Shown here: positions 1 to 8,225 of the stretch, piece by piece
How positions within the stretch are numbered: the first letter of the stretch is position 1
Layout of the letters: each line of letters opens with the position of its first letter
Assembly: GCA_028287135.1 (NCBI GenBank)
Contig: JAQBQE010000002.1
Location: forward strand, 186,001 to 250,000
Direction: 5' to 3'
Origin: Myxococcales bacterium
GTDB lineage: Bacteria; Myxococcota_A; Polyangia; Haliangiales; Haliangiaceae
DNA length: 64,000 nucleotides
Position numbers and translations under genes: made by a program
The notes under the pieces: model-generated
Databases searched by the model: none
Told to the model about the DNA's origin: nothing
Seen by the model: only the letters and a program-made list of their open reading frames with translations

Positions 1-1
1 G

Positions 2-106
2 TACACGTGGATCGGGAGCGTCAAGACCGGCCAGAAGTCCGCGGATGCCTTGCTGATCGGCGACAAGGTCCTGCACGCGACGATCTCGGTCGGCAACCCG
101 CCCTGA
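2..106 (+). CDS. 3' end of a truncated gene, unknown product
   Basis: Only the last 34 codons lie in the window, ending at TGA 104-106. The tail contains WIGSVKTGQKSADALLIGDK and ends in GNPP. It is an alternating polar/hydrophobic stretch without a recognisable motif, compatible with the end of a beta-rich domain. The 61 bases between it and the convergent ABC permease gene show no clear terminator. Function cannot be assigned from this fragment. Confidence 0.45.
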   Translation, partial: YTWIGSVKTGQKSADALLIGDKVLHATISVGNPP

Positions 107-167
107 CGCGAGGTGTCCCGGCGACGCTGTCCACGGGATCTGACCGCGTTCCTCGAGATGCTGTGAG

Positions 168-956
168 CTAGCTCGACGCCGACGTGTAGCTGCGGATCGC
201 CGCGCGCCAGACCAGCCGGCTGAACACGAGCAGGAGGATCGCGCCTCCGATCGTCACGAGGGCGGTGCGCATGCCGAGCCGGCCGAGCAGCGCCATCGCC
301 GGATACGTCGTCATCACGGCGACCGGGATCACGAACGTGAACACGAACCGCCAGATCCCGCGGAACACCTGGACCGGCCAGCGGGCGGTGTCGAAGATCG
401 CGCCGAGCAGGTAGGTCAGGTTGTCGAGCCGCACGACCCAGAACGATGCTGCTGCGCACAGGATCCACAGCGAGTACATCGCGAACAGGCCAGCGACGAA
501 CATCAGCAGCGCGAGCGCGAGGTCTGCGACCGCCGGCGGAGCACCGCGCAACGTGAACGCGTAGATCGCGAGCGCGATCCCACCGAGCAGATCGAACGTC
601 TTCCACGGCTCGAACCTCGAGGCGGACACGATCGCCTGGGCGTCGACGGGCTTCAGCAGCACGTAGTCGAACGCGCCCGAACGGATCCGTTCGACGAGGT
701 CGACGAACGACGGGCTGACGACACCTTCCATCACCGCACGCACCGCCATGAAGAATGCGATCACGAGATAGGCGGACGGCTCGTCCCAGCCCGCGACGCT
801 GCCGCGGCCATCGAACAGCACCTTGATCGGCAGCAGCGTCAGCCCCATCCACGCCAGGGCCATGACGCCTTCGAGCAAGAAATCGGCCCGATACGCCATC
901 CCGGCCGCGGCGCTGACCCGGAGCTGCACGAGCAGGAGCTTGAAGTAGCGGGTCAT
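168..956 (-). CDS. ABC-2 type exporter permease, second subunit
   Basis: A 262-residue hydrophobic protein with about six membrane spans, matching the ABC-2 permeases of the COG3694/COG4587 kind that work in pairs with a NatA-like ATPase. The start is the ATG at 954-956 giving MTRYFKLLL. It overlaps the stop of the preceding permease by four bases, which is why I reject the much longer open frame running upstream. It is the last gene of the run ATPase, permease, permease and would form half of a heteromeric membrane channel in the inner membrane. The transported substrate cannot be inferred; these trios are often annotated as drug or lipid exporters. Confidence 0.88.
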   Translation of the reverse strand: MTRYFKLLLVQLRVSAAAGMAYRADFLLEGVMALAWMGLTLLPIKVLFDGRGSVAGWDEPSAYLVIAFFMAVRAVMEGVVSPSFVDLVERIRSGAFDYVLLKPVDAQAIVSASRFEPWKTFDLLGGIALAIYAFTLRGAPPAVADLALALLMFVAGLFAMYSLWILCAAASFWVVRLDNLTYLLGAIFDTARWPVQVFRGIWRFVFTFVIPVAVMTTYPAMALLGRLGMRTALVTIGGAILLLVFSRLVWRAAIRSYTSASS

Positions 957-1756
957 CCGCCGACCGCCTCGAATCGCTTGATGCCTCGGTTCCAGACCCA
1001 CAGTGCGAGGAGGAGCGTGACGATGGCCCACGCCAGCTGCCCGAACAGGATCGTCGCGACGTCCGCGGCATCGAGCGGTATCGTCATCAGCTCGACCGGC
1101 GAGCTCAGCATGAACCGGAACGGCATCACCTCCGCCGCCTTGCGGAGGACCCACGGCAGGAGATCGATCGGTAACAGGTACCCCGAGAACAGCGAGAACA
1201 TCCCGAAGTAGAGGTTGAGCAGCGCCATCGTCTTGGTGACGAAGAACCCGATCGCGCCGAGCATGAACATCACGTTGAACGTGATCACCCATGCGAGGAT
1301 CAGCGATGGAATGATCATCGCGAGCTGGAGTGGCTCGGTCGTCAACGCGCTCGCACCGGAGCTGACGAGCAGGATCACGGCGATCGGAAGCGCGACGACC
1401 GTGCGAAACGGGATCGCCGCGACGTGGCTCGACGCGAAGGCGACGTACGGATGCAGGGGGCGTAGCAGGCGCATCGACATCGCGCCGAGCCGGATCTCCT
1501 CGCTGACTTGCCACGCGACCCACGATCCGGTCAGGTTCCTGACGATCAGCGTGGACAGGTAGTAGGCGGTGAACCCGGCCGAGGTGTAGCCGCGGAACGG
1601 AGCCTCGGCGGCCACGCTGCTCCACAGCCCGAGCATCACGAGGGGCAGGGTGGTGGTCAGGATCCAGACGAGGAACTCGGCGCGATAAGCGACGGTCTCC
1701 GCGACGCCGACGCGCAACAGGGTCGGCAGCGCGCGCAGCGTCCTGCTGAGGCTCAC
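953..1756 (-). CDS. ABC-2 type exporter permease, first subunit
   Basis: A 267-residue integral membrane protein with about six hydrophobic segments (for example around residues 25-45, 105-130, 145-175, 180-200 and 235-255). It has the charged N-terminus MSLSRTLRALPTLLRVGVAE followed by AYRAEF, a pattern shared with its downstream partner (AYRADF), so the two are paralogous subunits. It starts with GTG at 1754-1756, overlapping the ATPase stop by four bases, and its own stop overlaps the next start. Together with the ATPase it forms an ABC-2 exporter. Substrate unknown. Confidence 0.88.
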   Translation of the reverse strand: MSLSRTLRALPTLLRVGVAETVAYRAEFLVWILTTTLPLVMLGLWSSVAAEAPFRGYTSAGFTAYYLSTLIVRNLTGSWVAWQVSEEIRLGAMSMRLLRPLHPYVAFASSHVAAIPFRTVVALPIAVILLVSSGASALTTEPLQLAMIIPSLILAWVITFNVMFMLGAIGFFVTKTMALLNLYFGMFSLFSGYLLPIDLLPWVLRKAAEVMPFRFMLSSPVELMTIPLDAADVATILFGQLAWAIVTLLLALWVWNRGIKRFEAVGG

Positions 1757-2775
1757 CCGGCGGCCTCGCGCGCTGCGGCGCCGTTGTCGACCAGGTCACG
1801 CGCCTCGCGCGATTTGCCGAACATCACGCGGAGGATCTCCTCGAGCGGCGGATCCTCGATCGCGAGATCCGCGACCTTGTACGGACCGAGCAGCTGGCCG
1901 ACGACGCCCGGGATCTCGCGCTCGGGCACCTTGATCGTGAGCCGCTGGCCGTCACGCACGAGCACGGTGCCGAGCTTGGCGATCGCGTCCTCGGGGATTC
2001 CGTCGGTGAGCGTGAACGACACCCGCTTGTCGGGATCCATCGTCTTGATCAGCTGCCGGAGATCGCCGTCATGGATCAGCGTTCCTGCGTCGATCACGAT
2101 GATCCGGGGACACAGCGCGACGACGTCGTCCATGTAGTGCGAGGTCAGGAGCACGGTCGCTTCGTGCTTCTGGTTGTAGCTGCGGACGAAGTCACGGATC
2201 GCGACCTGCATCGCGACGTCGAGGCCGATCGTCGGCTCATCGAGGAACAGCGTCGTCGGCCGGTGGAGCAGGGCGGCCGCGAGCTCGCACTTCATGCGTT
2301 CGCCGAGCGAGAGCTGGCGCGTGGGCTTGTCGAGGAGGGGCGCGAGATCGAGGAGCTCGGTAAGCTCGGCGAGCGTCTGCCGGAACTGAGCGTGCGGCAC
2401 ATCGAACACCGCGCGGTTCATCGCGTAGGTCTCCGACGGGGGCAGGTCCCAGATCAGCTGCGACTTCTGGCCCATGACGAGCGTGATCGCCTCGAGGAAC
2501 CTGGTCTGCCGGCGGAACGGCACGAAACCCTCGACTTCGACCTCGCCGCGCGTCGGATGGAGCAGGCCCGAGAGCACCTTGAGCGTGGTGGTCTTGCCGG
2601 CGCCGTTGGGCCCGAGAAACCCGACGCGCTCACCGCGCTCGATCGTGAAGCTCACGCCGTCGACGGCCTTGACCACCTCGTACTTGCGACGGACCAGCGA
2701 TCGCATCGCCGACACGAAGCCGGGAGGCCGCTTGTGCACCTTGAAGTGCTTCTCGAGATTACGCGCTCGGATCAC
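1753..2775 (-). CDS. ABC exporter ATP-binding subunit (NatA-like)
   Basis: This 340-residue protein carries the ABC ATPase signatures: Walker A GPNGAGKTT near residues 54-62, signature LSLGERMK near 155-162, Walker B LFLDEP followed by the conserved G/D loop, and the H-loop in LLTSHYMDD. The C-terminal ~100 residues form the accessory domain typical of COG4586 exporters. It starts at GTG 2773-2775, 17 bases after the regulator gene. It energises the two downstream permeases by ATP hydrolysis at the inner face of the cytoplasmic membrane. The GbsR-type gene immediately upstream suggests local transcriptional control. Confidence 0.92.
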   Translation of the reverse strand: MIRARNLEKHFKVHKRPPGFVSAMRSLVRRKYEVVKAVDGVSFTIERGERVGFLGPNGAGKTTTLKVLSGLLHPTRGEVEVEGFVPFRRQTRFLEAITLVMGQKSQLIWDLPPSETYAMNRAVFDVPHAQFRQTLAELTELLDLAPLLDKPTRQLSLGERMKCELAAALLHRPTTLFLDEPTIGLDVAMQVAIRDFVRSYNQKHEATVLLTSHYMDDVVALCPRIIVIDAGTLIHDGDLRQLIKTMDPDKRVSFTLTDGIPEDAIAKLGTVLVRDGQRLTIKVPEREIPGVVGQLLGPYKVADLAIEDPPLEEILRVMFGKSREARDLVDNGAAAREAAG

Positions 2776-2792
2776 GGCCTGGCCGAACCGTA

Positions 2793-3326
2793 CTACTTGT
2801 CACCGTCGCGCGCGGCCTTCGCGAGCTCACCGATCGATTTGATCGGGAGCGAGTCGATGGCCTCGCCCTGGAGCATCGACTCGAGGAGGTGCGAACCCAC
2901 CTGAGCAAGCTGCATGAGCCCGGTGACGCGCGCGGCGATCAGCTCGTGGCGTGCGTCGCTGCCTGGCTCGAGCTCCTTGCTCGCGGCCTCGAACGAGTCC
3001 GAGGCGCTCTTGATCCACTGCAGCTCGCGCTCGCGGAACACCCGGGACACCATCTTCCAGATGTTGGTCTCGGCCTCGTAGTGCTCCTTGCGCTCGCCGA
3101 CGACCCACGCCTTCTTGATCGCGCCCCATTCCTGGAGCTCGGTCAGCAGCATCGACACCGAGCCGGTCGACAGACCGAGGCGCTCTCCGAGATCTGCTGC
3201 GTTCAGCGGGTGATCCTCGAGGTAGAGCACGGCCCACATCCGGCCCATGTTTCGCTTGAACCCCCAGCCCTCGATCAGCGCGCCGACCGCATCGGCGACC
3301 TTGAGCACCGCCGGGTCGACCGTCAT
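2793..3326 (-). CDS. GbsR/MarR-type winged-helix transcriptional regulator
   Basis: A 177-residue protein. Residues ~20-85 read as a winged helix of the GbsR subgroup: GWGFKRNMGRMWAVLYL, then helix-turn-helix LNAADLGERLGLSTGSVSML, then a wing with GERKEHYEAE. The C-terminal helices are the expected dimerisation region. It overlaps the Hsp70 stop by four bases (ATG 3324-3326) and precedes the ABC exporter by 17 bases, so it is co-transcribed with both. The family usually represses neighbouring genes in response to small molecules. The effector is unknown here. Confidence 0.85.
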   Translation of the reverse strand: MTVDPAVLKVADAVGALIEGWGFKRNMGRMWAVLYLEDHPLNAADLGERLGLSTGSVSMLLTELQEWGAIKKAWVVGERKEHYEAETNIWKMVSRVFRERELQWIKSASDSFEAASKELEPGSDARHELIAARVTGLMQLAQVGSHLLESMLQGEAIDSLPIKSIGELAKAARDGDK

Positions 3327-4984
3327 TTCTTCTCGTCGTCGTCGGGTTTGCTGATCGCGTGCTCGCGCGTGGTCACGCGTACCGTGCCGCCCTGCATCGG
3401 CAGCCCTCCCACGTGCGAGTTCTCCTGGCGCCGGCGGTTGATGATCTCGACGATCTCGCGCTGCGAGAGACCACCCGACGGACGGATCGTCACACTGGCC
3501 TCGCGCCCGGTGCGGAGCTCGCGCGCCGTCACGCTGAGGATCGACTCGACGTCGACCGTCATCACCAGCTCGACGCGCGTCGATCCGGGCGGACCGGGCG
3601 GCAGATCGTCGAGCACGACCTGACCGAGCTTGCGGTTCTTCGTCACGTCGGTCGCGTCGCCCTGGTAGAGCTCGATCGAGACGAACTTCTGGTTCTCGGT
3701 GGTCGTCGCGAACAACCGGCGCGCCCGGACCGGCAGCATCGAGTTACGCGGCATCACGACCGCAAACCCGGAGTCGCCGACCTTGATGCCGATGTCGTGC
3801 GGCGTCACATCGAGCAGCGCAGCGTCGTTCGAGTCGCCCGCGAGGATGCCCGCGTAGTGCGCCGCGCCGAGGGCGACGACCTCGTCGGGATTCGCACCCT
3901 TCGACGGCTTCTTCTCGAAGATCGTCTCGACCACCGTCTGCACGCTCGGCCACCGCGTCATCCCGCCGACGAGCAGCACTTCCTCGAGCTGGTCGGGCTG
4001 CAGCCGGGCGTCGGCGAGAGCGCGGCGGCACGGTGCCTCGAGCCGATCGAGCAGGTCCTTGGTCAGCGTATCGATCTGCTCGCGCGTCACCGGGCGCTCG
4101 TAGTTGATCGGAGCGCCATGCTGGTCGTTCGCGAGGAACGGCAGCTGGATCATGGTCTCGGTCTCGACGGACAACGCCTTCTTCGCGTTCTCGCAGGCTT
4201 CGCGCAGGCGCGACATCGCCATCGGGATACCGGTCAGATCGACGCGGTACTGATCGAACACCTCGTCGACGATCCGCTCGAGCATCCGGCGATCCCAGTC
4301 CTCACCGCCGAGCGCGCTGTCGCCGCCGGTGGCCAGCACCTCGAAGATGCCGTTCTCGACCGACATGATCGAGATGTCGAACGTGCCGCCGCCGAGATCG
4401 AACACGGCGATCAGGCGACGACCTTCGCCGACGCGATGCGCGCCATAGGCGAGCGCCGCTGCGGTCGGCTCGTTGAGGATCCGGACCACGTCGAGGCCGG
4501 CGATCTGACCGGCATCGCGGGTCGCCTGGCGCTGCGCATCATCGAAGTACGCGGGCACGGTGACCACGGCGCGCGTCACCGGTTCGCCGAGTGCTTCCTC
4601 GGCGACCTGACGGACGCGGCGCAGGATGTGCGCAGCCACTTCCTGCGGGCTCACCGGCTGGCCGTGCACGCGGACCCACGCATCGCCGTTCGGAGCGGCG
4701 ACGATCCGGAACGGCGCGAGGCGCGCGAACCACGAGACGTCATCTGCGTTGACCTTGCGGCCGATCAAGCGCTTCACGCCGTACACCGTGGCTGACGCGT
4801 TGGTCACGGCCTGGCGCTTGGCCCGCGTCCCGACGGCGACCTGGCCGCTCGTCGACCAGCTGACCCACGACGGGACCGTACGCTCGTTGTCGAGGCCGAC
4901 CAGCGTCGTCGGATGGCCCTTGCTGTCGGTCGAGGCGACGCACGAGTTCGTGGTTCCGAGGTCGATACCGATGATTCTCGACAT
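3323..4984 (-). CDS. Hsp70-family chaperone with shortened C-terminus
   Basis: A 553-residue protein. The actin-like ATPase domain is complete: phosphate-1 loop GIDLGTTNSCVAS at residues ~5-17, VPAYFDDAQRQATRDAG, ILNEPTAAALAYG, and phosphate-2 FDLGGGTFDISIM. The substrate-binding beta domain follows (LDVTPHDIGIKV and VELVMTVDVESILSVTARE). The alpha-helical lid is largely missing: the protein ends about 85 residues short of typical DnaK, with an acidic/lysine tail. It starts five bases after the gene for a PilZ/J-domain protein, so the pair looks like a dedicated chaperone and co-chaperone rather than the housekeeping DnaK/DnaJ. It is the third gene in a seven-gene minus-strand run. Confidence 0.93.
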   Translation of the reverse strand: MSRIIGIDLGTTNSCVASTDSKGHPTTLVGLDNERTVPSWVSWSTSGQVAVGTRAKRQAVTNASATVYGVKRLIGRKVNADDVSWFARLAPFRIVAAPNGDAWVRVHGQPVSPQEVAAHILRRVRQVAEEALGEPVTRAVVTVPAYFDDAQRQATRDAGQIAGLDVVRILNEPTAAALAYGAHRVGEGRRLIAVFDLGGGTFDISIMSVENGIFEVLATGGDSALGGEDWDRRMLERIVDEVFDQYRVDLTGIPMAMSRLREACENAKKALSVETETMIQLPFLANDQHGAPINYERPVTREQIDTLTKDLLDRLEAPCRRALADARLQPDQLEEVLLVGGMTRWPSVQTVVETIFEKKPSKGANPDEVVALGAAHYAGILAGDSNDAALLDVTPHDIGIKVGDSGFAVVMPRNSMLPVRARRLFATTTENQKFVSIELYQGDATDVTKNRKLGQVVLDDLPPGPPGSTRVELVMTVDVESILSVTARELRTGREASVTIRPSGGLSQREIVEIINRRRQENSHVGGLPMQGGTVRVTTREHAISKPDDDEKK

Positions 4985-4989
4985 GGCGA

Positions 4990-6354
4990 TTATTCCTTCT
5001 TTCCCATGAGGCGGGTCAGAAGGCCCTTTCGCTCGTTGGTGGCCTGGCGCCGCATATCCGCGAGCTCACGTGCGGCGCGCTCGTTGGAAGGGTCGATCTC
5101 GAGAGCGGCCTCGAAGCGCTGTGCGGCCTCGAGCCGATCGCGCTGCGCGATCGCGCGCAGACCTTCAGCGACCTCGATGCCGGCGCGCGCCGACCGATCG
5201 CTCGGGTTTTTCTTCGCGGCGACCTTGTACGCGACCACGGCCTCGTCGAACTTGCCCTGGTCCATCAGCTCCTCGATCGGATTGACGTCCGAGGTGTCGA
5301 CGGGCGGTGGCGTGGTGGGCTCGGGCGCGAGGCGCGGTATGCCCTGGCTGCGCGTCGGAGAAGGCGCGGCGCGCGGCGCCGGAGGATCCATCGCGACCCG
5401 CGGCATGCCATGGCTCGGCGTGCGCGTCGACGACGGAATCGGCACGGTCGTCGTCGAGCTCGGCCGCGCGGGGGCGAGCGGCGGCACGGCGGCCGTCGGC
5501 GGCGGCGGAATTTCGCCTGGCCGCGCCGTCGGCGTGCCGTCCTGGATCGGCTTGGGCATCTCGTTCGGGCGCGGGATCGGTGGGATCTGACTCGTCGACG
5601 GGCGCGCCAGCGGCGGCTTGATCTGGACCGGTGGAGGCGTCGGTGCGCGGAGCGGAACGGCGCGAGGAGCCGCTGCCGGGCGGCCGAGCGAGGCGAGTGC
5701 CTGGGAGCGTCCGCTCTCGTCGCCGAGCTTGCGATAGGCATCGCGGATCAGGATGAAGATCTCGGCGGCGACCTGGCGCAGCTCCGTCGATTCGTAGCGA
5801 GCGAACAGGTCGGGGTGGTAGCGCTTCGTCAGCTCGCCAAAGGCCGCGCGAACATCGGCGTCCGTGGCCTCGTACCCGACGCCGAGCACGAGGAACGGGT
5901 TCAGCTTGCGGAGACTCTCCGCCTCGGAGAGCAGCGCCTTGATCAGGTCCTGCTCCGCCGCGACCACATCCTCGCTGTCGCTGATCGCCGGGATCGGTCC
6001 ACTGGTGGTCGACGTGCTGACGACGGGAACGCCAGCAGCCGGCGTGTTGCGCCGCTTGCTCTCCGATGCGAGCGCGCTCTCGATCATCCAGACCGAGCTC
6101 GCGGGGATCGGAGCGAGCTTGAGCTCGACGCCGGCGCCGCGCTGCGGATCGGTGAGGTGCTGGTCGACGAGGCCGGTCAGCACGATCACGGACGAGCTCG
6201 GCAGCGTCAAATCGATCCGGACCTCGGTGCCGAGCGGCGGCGGCGAGCCCGCCTTGAGGAACATCGTGCCGCGGCTCAGATCTCTCTTGTAGATCGTCGC
6301 CAGCTGCTGCCACGAGGCGCAGCGGAGCTTGATACTGAGCGGACCCGTAGCCAT
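4990..6354 (-). CDS. PilZ-like, J-domain and TPR fusion protein (candidate Hsp70 co-chaperone)
   Basis: A 454-residue multi-domain protein. Residues ~1-95 look like a PilZ barrel with KRDLSRGTMFLKAG. The DxSxxG signature is altered (DLSRGT) and no clear RxxxR precedes it, so c-di-GMP binding is doubtful. Residues ~150-215 form a J domain, LNPFLVLGVGYEATDADVRA, with the diagnostic HPD tripeptide in KRYHPDLFA. A proline-rich linker of about 130 residues follows, and the last ~90 residues contain two TPR-like helical pairs. HPD is the Hsp70-stimulating motif and the hsp70 gene follows after five bases, so a dedicated co-chaperone role is likely. The PilZ-like part may localise or sense. Confidence 0.85.
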   Translation of the reverse strand: MATGPLSIKLRCASWQQLATIYKRDLSRGTMFLKAGSPPPLGTEVRIDLTLPSSSVIVLTGLVDQHLTDPQRGAGVELKLAPIPASSVWMIESALASESKRRNTPAAGVPVVSTSTTSGPIPAISDSEDVVAAEQDLIKALLSEAESLRKLNPFLVLGVGYEATDADVRAAFGELTKRYHPDLFARYESTELRQVAAEIFILIRDAYRKLGDESGRSQALASLGRPAAAPRAVPLRAPTPPPVQIKPPLARPSTSQIPPIPRPNEMPKPIQDGTPTARPGEIPPPPTAAVPPLAPARPSSTTTVPIPSSTRTPSHGMPRVAMDPPAPRAAPSPTRSQGIPRLAPEPTTPPPVDTSDVNPIEELMDQGKFDEAVVAYKVAAKKNPSDRSARAGIEVAEGLRAIAQRDRLEAAQRFEAALEIDPSNERAARELADMRRQATNERKGLLTRLMGKKE

Positions 6355-6381
6355 CGGAAGATCCGCGAGATCATAGGCCGA

Positions 6382-7419
6382 TCAAGGGACGCGTGGCAAT
6401 GAGCGGTACCTCGCGAGGACACGTTCATGCCGCTCCTTGATCCGGTGTACGTAGGCCTGCTCGCGGGTCCGCCCGAGGGACTCGCGGGCGAGCTGGGCCA
6501 GGCGCTCGACGACGTCGTCGAGGTCGGCGAGGGGCTTCTGCACGAATCCGACGACCCCGAGGTCGGCCGCGCTGGCGGCCAGGTCCGCTTCGATAACCGT
6601 TGTCATAAGAAAGGCTGGGAGACCGGCGACCCGGTCCCGCAGCCGCCGGATCGTCTCCAGCCCGTCGATCCCCGGCAGCTGGGCGGCGACCAGCGCGAGG
6701 TCGAGCCCGGTGCTGGTGGCGAGGGTCTGGGCCTCCCGCACCGCCTCCTCGCCGGTCACGTAGGCAAAGGTCGCGATCCCGGCCGCCTCGAGCAGATCCG
6801 CGAGCTCGTCGGCGACGTCTCGATCGTGCTCCACGAGGAGCACCGCGGGCGCGCGGGTCTCGGCGGTGAACGCCGTGTACTCACCGGTCGCGCGGCGCGC
6901 CTGGGCGGCGAGCTTGTCCTCGGCGTCGATCGACCGGCGCTCGGTGCGGATCAGGTCGCGCAGCAGCTCCTCGATCATCGACCGCTGGCTCGCGAGCAAC
7001 GAGGCCTCCACGGAACGATCGCGCTGCTGCTCGGAGATCCGCGCGATGATCGTGCGCGCGGGAGCGGTTCCCTCGAGCTGCAGGTCGATCACGTCGCCCG
7101 CGCCTGCACGGATGCACGCGAGGATCAGCGCCGGGTTGCCGCCGGAGACGACGGCGATCGGCGTCGTATCCGGCAGCGCGGTGATGGCGCGGCGGATCGC
7201 CTGGCTGGCGAGCCTGGTATCCTCGATCTCGCCGCCGGAGGCTTCGCGCAGGTCGAGCAGCACGCACGGCGGCGCCTCGTAGCCGGCACTGATATCGACG
7301 GCGGCGGGCAGCTCGTCGACGACCGTCGTCGTCACACCACTCGCAGCAAGGCGTTCGACGAGGCCGCGGAGCGGGCCGGCGGCGCCATGGGGAGCAATCA
7401 GGATCGCAGCGTCTTCCAC
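6382..7419 (-). CDS. Receiver-like protein, phospho-acceptor Asp replaced by Ala
   Basis: A 345-residue protein starting at GTG 7417-7419. Residues ~1-135 have a receiver-like alternation (CVLLDLREASGG, PIAVVSGGNPALIL), then a helical linker (~135-185). Residues ~192-315 form a clearer CheY-like fold: VLLVEHDRDVADELADLLEAAG, LALVAAQLPGIDGLETIRRL, and the lysine in VGFVQKPL. Aligned with the canonical DLVLLDxxLPGxDG strand, the phosphorylated Asp is Ala (about residue 245). This is probably a phosphorylation-independent protein-interaction module. No DNA-binding output domain is visible. It lies 27 bases before the PilZ/J-domain gene and probably heads that operon. Confidence 0.75.
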   Translation of the reverse strand: MEDAAILIAPHGAAGPLRGLVERLAASGVTTTVVDELPAAVDISAGYEAPPCVLLDLREASGGEIEDTRLASQAIRRAITALPDTTPIAVVSGGNPALILACIRAGAGDVIDLQLEGTAPARTIIARISEQQRDRSVEASLLASQRSMIEELLRDLIRTERRSIDAEDKLAAQARRATGEYTAFTAETRAPAVLLVEHDRDVADELADLLEAAGIATFAYVTGEEAVREAQTLATSTGLDLALVAAQLPGIDGLETIRRLRDRVAGLPAFLMTTVIEADLAASAADLGVVGFVQKPLADLDDVVERLAQLARESLGRTREQAYVHRIKERHERVLARYRSLPRVP

Positions 7420-7425
7420 ATTCCC

Positions 7426-8186
7426 TCAGCGAAGAATCCAGCGGTGTTCGCCCGCAGCGACGATCTCGTCGACCCGGAACGGGGCGTCGAAGTGCGTCTG
7501 GGGCAGGTAGTAGGTGTCGAGCAGGTCTCGGTAGTGCGGGCTGCGGCTGTCGTAGATGACGCCGCCGGGGAGTGCCCACTTGATGTGGATCTGTGTGCCA
7601 TCTGCGATCGCGAGCTTTCGCTGCGCGGGACCGTCCGAGTACTGGGAGAAGTCGAGATCGCGCCAGCCCTGGTCCGAGCGATTGACCACGAAGTTGTCGC
7701 CCGACTTCGGAAAGCCAGGAGCACCGGGGGCCGGGAGGTCGAGTGCGGTGTTCGGGAACAGCGGCGTGATCCGGAGCCCCGGTGGAGCTTGCCCCACTGC
7801 CAGTCGGCGACGTTCGCGCTGCCGAATCCGGCGGTGGACTCGAGGTGGACCATCGCGTCGACCATCGCAGACATCATGATCCGCGCGCAGCTCGTCGGAT
7901 CGAGAGCTCCGAAGAGCTCCGACAGGGTGCCCGCGCCAAACCGTCGCAGGATGTCCATCTGCGGGAGTCGATCGTGGGCCATCACGTAGCCCTGCGCGAA
8001 CGCACCATCCGCGAGGTTCTGGGCGCGGATATGCGCGATGCCGTAGCTGTCCCGCGCGACGTGGACCGGGCGGTTCATGCCGACCTGGAGATCCGCATCG
8101 AGCGCCAGGACGTCGAACGGGCCCACCGCGGTGTCATCGCCACACGCTGCGAGCAGCGCGAGGAAGACGAACACGGAGCGGCACAT
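7426..8186 (-). pseudogene. Penicillin acylase family gene remnant (internal deletion plus frameshift)
   Basis: The N-terminus is intact: a lipoprotein signal ([15 protein letters not shown]) and acylase alpha-chain sequence [20 protein letters not shown] and [19 protein letters not shown] up to about codon 98. The frame then jumps directly to C-terminal beta-chain sequence (DWQWGKLHR). Around the CCCC run at 7777-7780 it shifts by one base to PGFPKSGDNFVVNRSD, FSQYSDGP and PHYRDLLDTYYLPQ. Family members are typically 700-800 residues; here only ~250 codons remain. The catalytic N-terminal Ser of the beta chain and most of both chains are gone. The single-base shift could be a sequencing error, but the missing middle is not explained that way. 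Confidence 0.8.
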
Positions 8187-8225
8187 GGCGCGGACCATAC
8201 CGGAAATGATCGTAGGATGTCCCGG

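Noticed and set aside
957-1799. Upstream extension of the second ABC permease into a 543-residue protein
   Set aside because: The extension is antisense-like, Arg/Pro-rich sequence overlapping the first permease gene in another frame. The true start is the ATG at 954-956 with a four-base overlap.
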